Assembly: GCA_016946835.1 (NCBI GenBank)
Contig: JACVTC010000240.1
Coordinates: forward strand, 1 to 64,000
Length of the DNA stretch: 64,000 nt
Origin: Neocallimastix lanati (nom. inval.)
Lineage: Eukaryota; Neocallimastigomycota; Neocallimastigomycetes; Neocallimastigales; Neocallimastigaceae
Direction: 5' to 3'
Shown in pieces: positions 1-9,900 of the stretch; position 1 is the first letter of the stretch, and every line of letters begins with the position of its first letter. The notes below the pieces were generated by a model. It was not told where the DNA came from. It was given only the letters and a program-made list of their open reading frames with translations, and did not search any database. The translations under genes and the position numbers were made by a program.

Positions 1-3000
1 TCGATTTAATTGACATTTTTCACACTTACTGACAACACGTTTAACATCATTCACCATGTCGTTCCAATAATAACTCTTACGTAAACGTTGATAAGTCTTA
101 TAATAACCATCGTGTCCAATATTATGAGCCTCTAATATTAATTTATTCTTTCATTAAGATCGGTTACTAATTTTCTATAATTGTTACCATCAATAAAGTA
201 GTCAATACCATCAATAGTGGTGAATTTTCATTGATAAAATCATATATTACTTTGGATAATAAGGCTTCATTTTCATCATTCGTAATATCATGGTTAATTA
301 TTTTGGTAGCTAAAACTACATTTTCTTTATTATTTTTCATTCGGGATAGGGCATCAGCAAGCACATTCTTTTTACCGGTTTCATATCTAATGTCTACACC
401 AAGCATACTAGCTGTCAAACACCATCTAGTTTGCCTTGCATTATGTGGTTCCTTATTTTTGAACAACCCTAGTAACGGTTTATGGTCCGTATATACAATA
501 GTTGGTATTGGATTTCCATCTATATACGGTTTTAATTTAGTTATACAATAATATAGGGCAGCACCTTCTAGGTCCGTTATACCATAATGCTTTTCTGCTC
601 TGGTCAAACTTCTACTAATAAAGTGAATAGGGTGTTCTTTTCCAGTTTCATTATCTTTTTGTAATAACACACCTCCTATTCCATCATAAGAAGCATCGGT
701 ACGTATAATAAATTCTTTATCAAACTGAGGGAAACTTAATATGGGTGCATTTATTAGTTTTTCTTTCAGTACTTCAAACGATTTTTGGTGTTCACTAGTC
801 CAAACATACTTCACACCTTTCCTTAATAATTTACACAAACACGCAGTAATTTGTGAATATTTATCGATGAAATTTCTATAGTATCCAACAGCTCCTAAAA
901 ATGAACGTAATTCATGGATGTCCTGAGGGGGTTTCCAATCTCTGATAACCTCGATTTTACTATCAAGAGGTTTTAAGCCTTTAGTGGTTAATCTATGCCC
1001 CAAAACATTCACTTCTGTTTTCATGAAGTGACACTTTTCAATATTAAGTTTTAATCTATTTTCTTTGAGTATGGATAAAACTTGTTGAATATGTTGGAGG
1101 TGTTCTTCAACTGTTTTAGAGTATATAAGTATATCATCGATAAAATTATAAACACACTTTCCTATTAAAGGAAATAGGATTCTATTCATTTCTCTTTGAA
1201 AGGTTGCAGGAGCGTTGGTTAAACCAAATGGCATAACTTTAAATTGGTAGTTACCAAACTTAGTGGTGAAAGTTGTTATACCAATACTTTCTTCCTCCAT
1301 TAAAATTTGGTGATATCCAGAGTATAAGTCAATGGTAGTGAAGATAGTTGCACCATTGAGACTATCAAAAATTTCATCAATGTATGGTATAGAATAAGAA
1401 TCCTTTATAGTAGAATCATTAACCTTCCTATAATCTACACACATACGCCATTTCCCATTAGGCTTTGGTACTAGAACAATAGGAGAAGACCATTCAGAAT
1501 TTGAAGGCTCAATTAACTTTTTATTAATTAACTTAGTTAATTCTTCCTTTAAAATATCTGTCTTTAATTTTGTTAGCCGATAAGCTCTTTGTTTTATAGG
1601 TTTGGTACCAGCTTTTAGATTTATTTTGTGTGGTGAAAGCAATGATGGTGTTAATTCCTCAGACGACGTAGCAACAATTTCTATATTGTCCTCTAATAGG
1701 TGTATTATATCAGTTCTATATTTCTCATTTAGAGTATTCATAAATATTGTATTATGTATATATTCCATAGGTGGTAATCCTTCTAATTTCTTTAATTCCC
1801 CACAAGCATATTTTTCCTTACTATTATCCTCAAGTAATTTGTTAACACTACAAATATATTTTTCGTCAATTGCAGAATTATTTATTGGTGTAATAGAACT
1901 GATAGTACCATCCATGTTATATTTACATAAGCAATTATTTAAGGGATTAATAAATAATCTATTATCAACTATAGTTTTTAAATTAATTAGCATGTCATAA
2001 AATGGTTCCTCTTTTTCTACAATTCGGAAATCAATTAACAATGAAAGCTCATTAATTTTCACAGGTATCCTAACGACTATTCCTTCAGAGTATTCATCGT
2101 CTCTAGTGGCAAGCATTATTCTACCACAACTATGACCAACAACGGTATATTGGTATGGTAGAGAATTATAATATTTTTGTGACATAATATTTAAATTACT
2201 ACACGTATCAATAAGTAATTTTCCAGATACGCCATCAACAGAGGCATCTACCATTGCAATATCCTCCTCTGTTATTTCTGTACTTTTACTTTTATAGTTA
2301 TGATCAACATTATTAACTAATGTTGTAGTAGCAACTACATTATTAATAGCGCCAACAACATTAGTGGTGGCTTTTTCTAGTTTTAAACCTTGGGAAACTT
2401 GACTTCTTATTTTAGGCGCAGCATTCCAAAGCTGTCCAAAGGTAATATTACACTTGGTATTGCTTAAATCATCCCATACATCATATTCCTTATAATTAGA
2501 AAGCATTTTAATAATTCGATTTACCCGAGGTATTTTCATACTATTATTATTATCATTATTATTATTATTATTAATACCATCTGTATTAATTAATTTATTT
2601 AATATATTTTTATTATTCGTTACATGATTATTATCGATAATAGTTTCATTATTATTAATATTAATAGTATTATTATTATTAATATCATTTACGACTGGGG
2701 TTTTTCTAATAGTTCCGTTGTTACTATTATTAGGATTACTAGTATTATTATTATTATTTTTGTCTTTTTTTCTTTCTCTAGTTTGGTTAATTTCCCTTGG
2801 AGCTTCTACATTATCAACTTTTGAAGTTATTTCCTCTTTATTAGTAATTAAGTTTACATTAGACTGACTGGATGATGCAGTTTCGAATTCTTTAGAATTA
2901 GTATTAGATTTCAAAAATCTTTCTTTATCACGTATTGCTTTTTCAATTTTCTTTTCTTTATTGATATTTGGTTGCATAATTATTGATGTTTGCAACTGTT

Positions 3001-3307
3001 TCTTATGAGGTATCACCTCTTCAGTTTCCAATTCTCTTTCTTTTCTTTTTCTTAATGCAGGAGTGTTTATAGGTCGTGGATTATCACGTAGGCTTTTATG
3101 AATTTTCCTTCCTTTTCCATTATCTAACTCAACATCACTTTCATCAAGTTTTCTTTTTGCCGCACCGACAAAATATTCTCCTACCTGATCATGACTTTTG
3201 ATAGTATAATCCACTCTGTAGTCTTTACTTTCTGCATCAGAAGAATTGGAAGTATATTTTAATGAAGCTATTTTTTTGATGGGAGTGCTTCCTCTCCCTT
3301 CTACTGG
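1..3307 (-). pseudogene. pol: Element A copy 1 pol, 3'-truncated and frameshifted
   Basis: This is the same polyprotein as the intact copy at 6903-11105: Asn-rich N-terminus, protease-like DTCS, RT with FIDD, and RNase H. It is cut by the window edge within integrase. Two single-T losses in homopolymers, near 226 and near 144, shift the frame relative to copy 2, so the reading frame leaves the normal sequence after the RNase H/integrase linker and stops at 167. The differences are confined to T runs, so sequencing or assembly error is as likely as true decay. Its frame enters from gag through the frameshift site at 3307-3313. Confidence 0.9.
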
Positions 3308-3313
3308 TTTAAA
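3281..3313 (-). promoter_or_regulatory. -1 frameshift site between gag and pol, copy 1
   Basis: On the sense (minus) strand the heptamer TTTAAAC (3307-3313) is read in the gag frame as CCT TTA AAC CAG TAG, the correct phase for a -1 slip. The new frame reads CCA GTA GAA and is open into pol. Eight bases after the heptamer, GGGAG (3294-3298) pairs with CTCCC (3281-3285) across an 8-nt loop. Confidence 0.85.
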
Positions 3314-4305
3314 GGTCCTTTGGAAAAAATCTGTTTCTTATTTTCTTCTATAATGGCTTGTAGTTTGGGACAATGTTGTTGATAATGTCCAGGTTCCTTA
3401 CAGAAGAAACAGGTTTTGACGGTAGAGTTTCTTGGTCCACGTGTAAGGTTCTCCCTTTCACTTTCATCAGAAACTTTCCTATTGTCCCTGTTTTCATAAG
3501 TATTTCTTGGTGGTGAACTACGACTCTTATTATAATTATTATTATTATTGTTGGAAATATTTCTATTAGGACTTGGTACACGATGTAACCTCACAGCAAG
3601 TCTATCCACTTTTTCTGCAATTTCATAAGCCTTTGAAAGTGGTATATCATCAATTAAAGTTACTCTTTTCCAGGCCTCAATATTATTCTCAAGTGCATCA
3701 GCATAGTCCAAGATACTGATTTGTTTTTTGTGAGTTTTATCTAATTTTAAATATAATGTCCGATATCTTTTATTAAAATCCCTTACTTTTTCATTTCTAC
3801 CAATTTTAAGAGCACGCAATTCCCTTAATAAGGTATTCTGATCTTCCTTTGCCCCATAGAATACTTCAAGAGCGTTGACGATCTCGACAAAAGAAGGATA
3901 ACGGTTAGTTCTAACACTATCATTACTAGAACTACTTGAACTAGTAGAGCTACTGGTGCTAGATCCTGACATCTCACCAGTATCAGTGGAACCATTCAAT
4001 TCTACATCTTCTTCTGCTGTAGTAGCAGGTAGTTCTAATTCTTGGATAATTTGTCTTGGTTCACCAGTAGACGTTAATAGGCAAGCAACAAAAATAGTTT
4101 TTGGATCAGTGATATTTTGTAATTGGATCCATAACTCAATTTCAGAAGCCCAAGATTTTATATCCAAATGGTCCTTGTTTAATTTATCAACATATTTTAG
4201 TTCCTTTTTAAGATCTTTAAATGAAGGAACATTAGTAGTATCAATAGTAACTGAAGCCATATTTCTTGAGTAGAAATTATACAGTAATATAGGTAAAATA
4301 TTCAA
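3301..4305 (-). CDS. gag: Gag, element A copy 1
   Basis: This is a 334-residue Gag identical to that at 11099-12103. The likely start is Met16 (codon at 4258-4260, beginning MASVTIDTTN) rather than the first Met. The middle holds a Ty3/gypsy capsid-type region (about 130-240, with YPSF..EIVNALE and DFNKRYR). A Ser-rich tract lies near 113-127, an Asn-rich hinge near 252-258, and a CCHC zinc knuckle C299-X2-C302-X4-H307-X4-C312 near the end. Gag packages the element RNA into particles. It stops 4 bases after the frameshift heptamer, so most product should be free Gag and a minority Gag-Pol. Confidence 0.93.
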   Translation of the reverse strand: MNILPILLYNFYSRNMASVTIDTTNVPSFKDLKKELKYVDKLNKDHLDIKSWASEIELWIQLQNITDPKTIFVACLLTSTGEPRQIIQELELPATTAEEDVELNGSTDTGEMSGSSTSSSTSSSSSSNDSVRTNRYPSFVEIVNALEVFYGAKEDQNTLLRELRALKIGRNEKVRDFNKRYRTLYLKLDKTHKKQISILDYADALENNIEAWKRVTLIDDIPLSKAYEIAEKVDRLAVRLHRVPSPNRNISNNNNNNYNKSRSSPPRNTYENRDNRKVSDESERENLTRGPRNSTVKTCFFCKEPGHYQQHCPKLQAIIEENKKQIFSKGPLNQ

Positions 4306-4318
4306 AATAAAAATAATA

Positions 4319-4372
<54 letters not shown>

Positions 4373-4636
4373 AGTATGTTATAGATATATATAATATAGT
4401 ATTAGAATTTATAAGTTTACAAACACTTCAGAGATTAGAAAAAAAAAATAGGTAAGTTTACAAACACTTCAGAGATAAAAAAAAAATAAGTAAAATTTTT
4501 TTTTTTTTTTTTTTTGTTTTTGTTTTTGTTTTTTTTTTTTTTTTTTTTTTTTTTGTTTTGTTTTATTTTGATATCCAAGATTAAAATATTTTATAATTAT
4601 TGTTTATTAAATTATATCTTTATAGTTATTTATATG

Positions 4637-4845
4637 AGGTTCGAAATACACTTCGACCACCTACAAGAAATATATTTTTAGGTTCGAATAACACTCGACC
4701 ACCTAAGGAAATTTTATATTATTGGTTCGAATACCTTTCGATCACCAATAGAAGATATAATTATATTAAGGTTATAAGCTCGAATGACACTTCGACCACT
4801 TATAATGATAATTATTTGGTTCAAGATACACCTCGACAACCAAAT
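4637..4845 (-). repeat. Array of five covarying hairpins, copy 1 leader
   Basis: Five units repeat every 41-52 bp with a shared core (TCGAA, a 6-7 nt loop, TTCGA, then a two-base bulge, usually CC). Each is closed by a different but self-complementary outer stem: AGGT/ACCT (4637-4662), TTAGGT/ACCTAA (4678-4706), TATTGGT/ACCAATA (4720-4750), TTATAAG/CTTATAA (4772-4805) and ATTTGGT/ACCAAAT (4814-4845). Pairing is kept while sequence changes, which indicates selection on a folded RNA or DNA hairpin. Confidence 0.85.
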
Positions 4846-4926
4846 CAAACAGGTAATAAAAAAAAATATAGTAGTCTTTCTTCTTTGGCTCAATTTCACT
4901 TAACCACAGAGTAAGAACAGTAAACA

Positions 4927-4957
<31 letters not shown>

Positions 4958-5760
4958 GAATTTCTTATATGTAGCACGGAATAAATTAATTGCTAAATTA
5001 AAAAAAATTAATATGGAAAATTTATAAATATTTCTTATATATATATTATTAGCTTTATATTATTTTCGGATCCGCAGATTCTTTACAGGGCCGTTCGACC
5101 TCCACTATTGAACCGTCAGAATAGTGAATATAACAGAGTAGTGTGTGCCTGTACGAACACGGGACCTTACCACTTTTTCTATTCTGTTATCACTTGTATC
5201 ACTAAACCTTATTCAATAATGCTCTACTACCTCCCTATGTGTAAAGCAATCCTTCTCCTATTCTCTAATATAAACGTCTAATTTTTATATCTATATATAT
5301 CAACAGTCTTGGTATCAATATATAGATACTATATATATGTATATATTTATAAATTTGAATTTATAATTTCAATTATAATATAATTTAGTCGATAATATAA
5401 ATACGAATTACTATATACACTTAATTGTAACAAAGCCTTAAGCTAAGGAGTTTTTCATCCAACAGCCGCCGATTACAATAAGTTATAAATTGTATAAAAG
5501 TATTCTTATATTAATGAATAAATGTATAATATAATTAAATTATTATTCTTACTAATTAGTACTTGACAGGAATAAATATTTCAAAGTTTTATATCACACA
5601 GTTTCTCTTGCACAAACAGAAATATAACAACTTTGTTGAATGAAATTATTTATCCAACTAATATAGTAAGGACGTAGGTGCTACTTTAAATTATTAATAT
5701 TTATTTATGTATATATTATATTTCTATATTATTGTAAAAAAAATTTTTTTTTTTTTATTT

Positions 5761-5917
5761 AAATAAAATTATTGTGTATGTTTTAATATTAGTTTTTAAT
5801 TTTGAATTCCCCGATATCTCCACCAAACTTTATGTTATGGTTCGAGGAATTTAAAAAAAAAATTATATAATATTAAAACACAAAAAAAAATTTTATTCTT
5901 TCACAATAATTTTTATT
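5761..5917 (-). repeat. Long imperfect inverted repeat, copy 1 leader
   Basis: Three nested arms pair: ATTATTGTG-type (5761-5776 with 5902-5917, one bulged T), a perfect 13-bp arm TGTTTTAATATTA (5779-5791) with its complement at 5868-5880, and an inner AATTCC/GGAATT plus CGA/TCG near 5804-5852. The apex holds the only GC-rich bases of the local region. Confidence 0.75.
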
Positions 5918-5924
5918 TATTTAT

Positions 5925-6142
5925 TATATTTTTATTTTAATTTTTATTTTATTTTTATTATTATTTTTATTTATTTATTTTATTTTTATTTTATTTTTAT
6001 TATTATTTTTATATATTTATTTTATTTTTATTTTATTTTTATTATTATTTTTATTTATTTTTATTTTCTTTTTTTTTTTTTTTTCTTTTTATTTATTTAT
6101 TTTTATTATTTCTATTTTTATTTCCTTTTTTTTTTTTTTTTT
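5925..6142. repeat. TTTATT-rich minisatellite in leader, copy 1
   Basis: Repeats of about 42 bp built from TTTATTTTATTTTTATTA words, followed by two T runs. The same tract recurs in copy 2 at about 13722-13939. Confidence 0.8.
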
Positions 6143-6586
6143 CTCTCCCCTAAAAAGGGGTTCCCAGGTAGTCAATTTATATCTTTTTGAAGATATAAAA
6201 GTAGCAAAGCCTCTGGAAGTAGTTGAAGAGATGGAAAAACAATAGATTTTTAAATCTTATTGATTATTTCCTTATTGTAATAAATAGAAATTTTATTATT
6301 TCCTAATATTCAAATTAACCAAAATAAATCTATAATATAAAAGATGCATTATAGATAAGAATTAAACAAAAAAAAAGAGAAGCAGTATTACAATAAAATT
6401 GAATACTTTAACTTAATTTTGATACTAATTTAATATGTAATCTTATATATTAATTTGAATGACATAATAGAAAATAAAATACATTTATTAATATATGAAA
6501 AATCTTTTACAATTTTAAATACAGAAAATTTTATTTTATTTATTTCTTTCATTTCAATTATTTCTTAATTCGAAAGACAGAAATAT

Positions 6587-6879
6587 TGATAAAGTTATTT
6601 AAGTTGTTTATATACAGGAATTATTCCTTATTTAGAAAAATAATACTAAAAGTAATTAGTACTATGTTATTGCTAAACTCTCATAAATTTAATTTACCTT
6701 TATAAGGAATGAACATAAATTTAAATTAAATTTTATGTATAAACTTAAATTTTCAGATCAAATAATATAGTAAAATTATTAATGTAAAGAATACATAAAT
6801 TTATTAATATTTTAAAAATCACCTTGACTATATTAAAAGGTTTTTAATAAGAATCAATTTATTACTTCATTCTTTATCA
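6587..6879 (-). mobile_element. Candidate LTR of element A (shared by both copies)
   Basis: The 5' end on the sense strand is firm: it begins TGATAAAG at 6879, directly after the polypurine tract of copy 2 pol. The other end is inferred only from a perfect 8-bp terminal inverted match TGATAAAG (6587-6594) with CTTTATCA (6872-6879). A TATATAAA box lies only about 27 bp from that inferred end, which is odd for an LTR, so the true LTR may be longer. Confidence 0.5.
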
Positions 6880-6892
6880 CGATGCCCCCGCT
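6880..6892 (-). other. Polypurine tract of element A
   Basis: The sense strand reads AGCGGGGGCATCG between the pol stop and the LTR start TGATAAAG. This is the position and composition expected for the plus-strand primer of Ty3/gypsy elements. Confidence 0.8.
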
Positions 6893-6902
6893 AAGACTCA
6901 AG

Positions 6903-9900
6903 CTATATTGTAGCTGAGTTATATTTTACTATATTTTTGAGGTGTACATTCCGATTTAATAATATTCCTGAATTTGGATCAGCTAACGTAACTGTATTAA
7001 ACTTTTTCTTGATTACTTTTAAAGGTCCATTAAAATAAGGTTCTAGTTTAGTTCTACTAAAGTTTCTAACTAGGACTAAATCTCCCTCCTTAATTTCCTT
7101 AGCCTGATTCATACTTTGTTTTTCTTCTCGTCTAACAGCCCAATATTTATTTGCATTTTTCACATTTTCTGATGCTTCTATGGTCCATCTATAATGAGAT
7201 ATAAACTTTTCCAATAGAATTTCATCAGAAGATTTATTTATACCTTTAGTCGGTCTTGCAGCTATATCAAAAGGTTGTTGGTCTTCACGACCATAAACTA
7301 ATTCAAAACTAGAATGGTTAGTGGTACTATTTTTAACAGTTCTTAAAGCCCAGAGAGCAGAGGGTAATACCTCATCCCAATCTTTATTTTTTGTCCCAAG
7401 CAATCTAAGGAGTTTACCAATTTCTTTATTACGGTTTTCCGTAAGTCCATTAGATTCGGGATGATATGTTGTAACAAATTTTATATATACATCATATAGA
7501 TCTAAAAATATTTTAGTCATATCTGATGTAAATTGGGCACCATTATCGGTGGTAATTACTTGGGGAACTCCATGACGAGAAAATACGTTAATAAGGAACT
7601 TAATTACGTCTTTAGAAGTGATATTTTCAGTGGGTTCTGCTTCTACCCACTTAGTGAAATAATCAACAGCTACTATTATATATTGATTATTACTTCTAGT
7701 TTTAACCAGTGGACCGATAATGTCCAAACCAAGATGTACAAAAGGTCCTTCCACTTTAGTAGGTAGATTTTCTGTAGGCTCTGGATAAGGTTGTGGTCGA
7801 TTTAATTGACATTTTTCACACTTACTGACAACACGTTTAACATCATTCACCATGTCGTTCCAATAATAACTCTTACGTAAACGTTGATAAGTCTTATAAT
7901 AACCATCGTGTCCAATATTATGAGCCTCTAATATTAATTTTATTCTTTCATTAAGATCGGTTACTAATTTTCTATAATTGTTACCATCAATAAAGTAGTC
8001 AATACCATCAATAGTGGTGAATTTTTCATTGATAAAATCATATATTACTTTGGATAATAAGGCTTCATTTTCATCATTCGTAATATCATGGTTAATTATT
8101 TTGGTAGCTAAAACTACATTTTCTTTATTATTTTTCATTCGGGATAGGGCATCAGCAAGCACATTCTTTTTACCGGTTTCATATCTAATGTCTACACCAA
8201 GCATACTAGCTGTCAAACACCATCTAGTTTGCCTTGCATTATGTGGTTCCTTATTTTTGAACAACCCTAGTAACGGTTTATGGTCCGTATATACAATAGT
8301 TGGTATTGGATTTCCATCTATATACGGTTTTAATTTAGTTATACAATAATATAGGGCAGCACCTTCTAGGTCCGTTATACCATAATGCTTTTCTGCTCTG
8401 GTCAAACTTCTACTAATAAAGTGAATAGGGTGTTCTTTTCCAGTTTCATTATCTTTTTGTAATAACACACCTCCTATTCCATCATAAGAAGCATCGGTAC
8501 GTATAATAAATTCTTTATCAAACTGAGGGAAACTTAATATGGGTGCATTTATTAGTTTTTCTTTCAGTACTTCAAACGATTTTTGGTGTTCACTAGTCCA
8601 AACATACTTCACACCTTTCCTTAATAATTTACACAAACACGCAGTAATTTGTGAATATTTATCGATGAAATTTCTATAGTATCCAACAGCTCCTAAAAAT
8701 GAACGTAATTCATGGATGTCCTGAGGGGGTTTCCAATCTCTGATAACCTCGATTTTACTATCAAGAGGTTTTAAGCCTTTAGTGGTTAATCTATGCCCCA
8801 AAACATTCACTTCTGTTTTCATGAAGTGACACTTTTCAATATTAAGTTTTAATCTATTTTCTTTGAGTATGGATAAAACTTGTTGAATATGTTGGAGGTG
8901 TTCTTCAACTGTTTTAGAGTATATAAGTATATCATCGATAAAATTATAAACACACTTTCCTATTAAAGGAAATAGGATTCTATTCATTTCTCTTTGAAAG
9001 GTTGCAGGAGCGTTGGTTAAACCAAATGGCATAACTTTAAATTGGTAGTTACCAAACTTAGTGGTGAAAGTTGTTATACCAATACTTTCTTCCTCCATTA
9101 AAATTTGGTGATATCCAGAGTATAAGTCAATGGTAGTGAAGATAGTTGCACCATTGAGACTATCAAAAATTTCATCAATGTATGGTATAGAATAAGAATC
9201 CTTTATAGTAGAATCATTAACCTTCCTATAATCTACACACATACGCCATTTCCCATTAGGCTTTGGTACTAGAACAATAGGAGAAGACCATTCAGAATTT
9301 GAAGGCTCAATTAACTTTTTATTAATTAACTTAGTTAATTCTTCCTTTAAAATATCTGTCTTTAATTTTGTTAGCCGATAAGCTCTTTGTTTTATAGGTT
9401 TGGTACCAGCTTTTAGATTTATTTTGTGTGGTGAAAGCAATGATGGTGTTAATTCCTCAGACGACGTAGCAACAATTTCTATATTGTCCTCTAATAGGTG
9501 TATTATATCAGTTCTATATTTCTCATTTAGAGTATTCATAAATATTGTATTATGTATATATTCCATAGGTGGTAATCCTTCTAATTTCTTTAATTCCCCA
9601 CAAGCATATTTTTCCTTACTATTATCCTCAAGTAATTTGTTAACACTACAAATATATTTTTCGTCAATTGCAGAATTATTTATTGGTGTAATAGAACTGA
9701 TAGTACCATCCATGTTATATTTACATAAGCAATTATTTAAGGGATTAATAAATAATCTATTATCAACTATAGTTTTTAAATTAATTAGCATGTCATAAAA
9801 TGGTTCCTCTTTTTCTACAATTCGGAAATCAATTAACAATGAAAGCTCATTAATTTTCACAGGTATCCTAACGACTATTCCTTCAGAGTATTCATCGTCT

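Larger units (their letters stand above)
4306..6586 (-). other. Long leader of element A copy 1
   Basis: About 2.3 kb of non-coding leader separates the candidate LTR from gag. Going upstream from gag it holds a T run (4321-4363), a duplicated 24-bp segment (about 4408-4475), T runs near 4496-4555, the five-hairpin array (4637-4845), a GC-richer stretch (5070-5280), a long inverted repeat (5761-5915) and a TTTATT minisatellite. I found no clear tRNA primer-binding site. A TGG-initial candidate at 5154-5178 (sense TGGTAAGGTCCC) is weak. Confidence 0.6.

Noticed and set aside
231-551. Plus-strand frames over element A pol (also near 1602, 2624, 8014, 9400, 10422)
   Set aside because: They are antisense shadows of pol and recur identically in both copies.
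4637-4845. Possible CRISPR-like array or tRNA cluster (repeats containing GGTTCGAAT-like text)
   Set aside because: Only the hairpin core repeats; outer stems and spacers differ, spacing is irregular, and no tRNA cloverleaf with anticodon arm fits. A covarying hairpin array is the better reading.
5070-5180. tRNA gene or clear tRNA primer-binding site in the element A leader
   Set aside because: TTCGACC and TGGTAAGG-like words are present, but acceptor and T-arm spacing do not fit a tRNA and no LTR end CA is adjacent.
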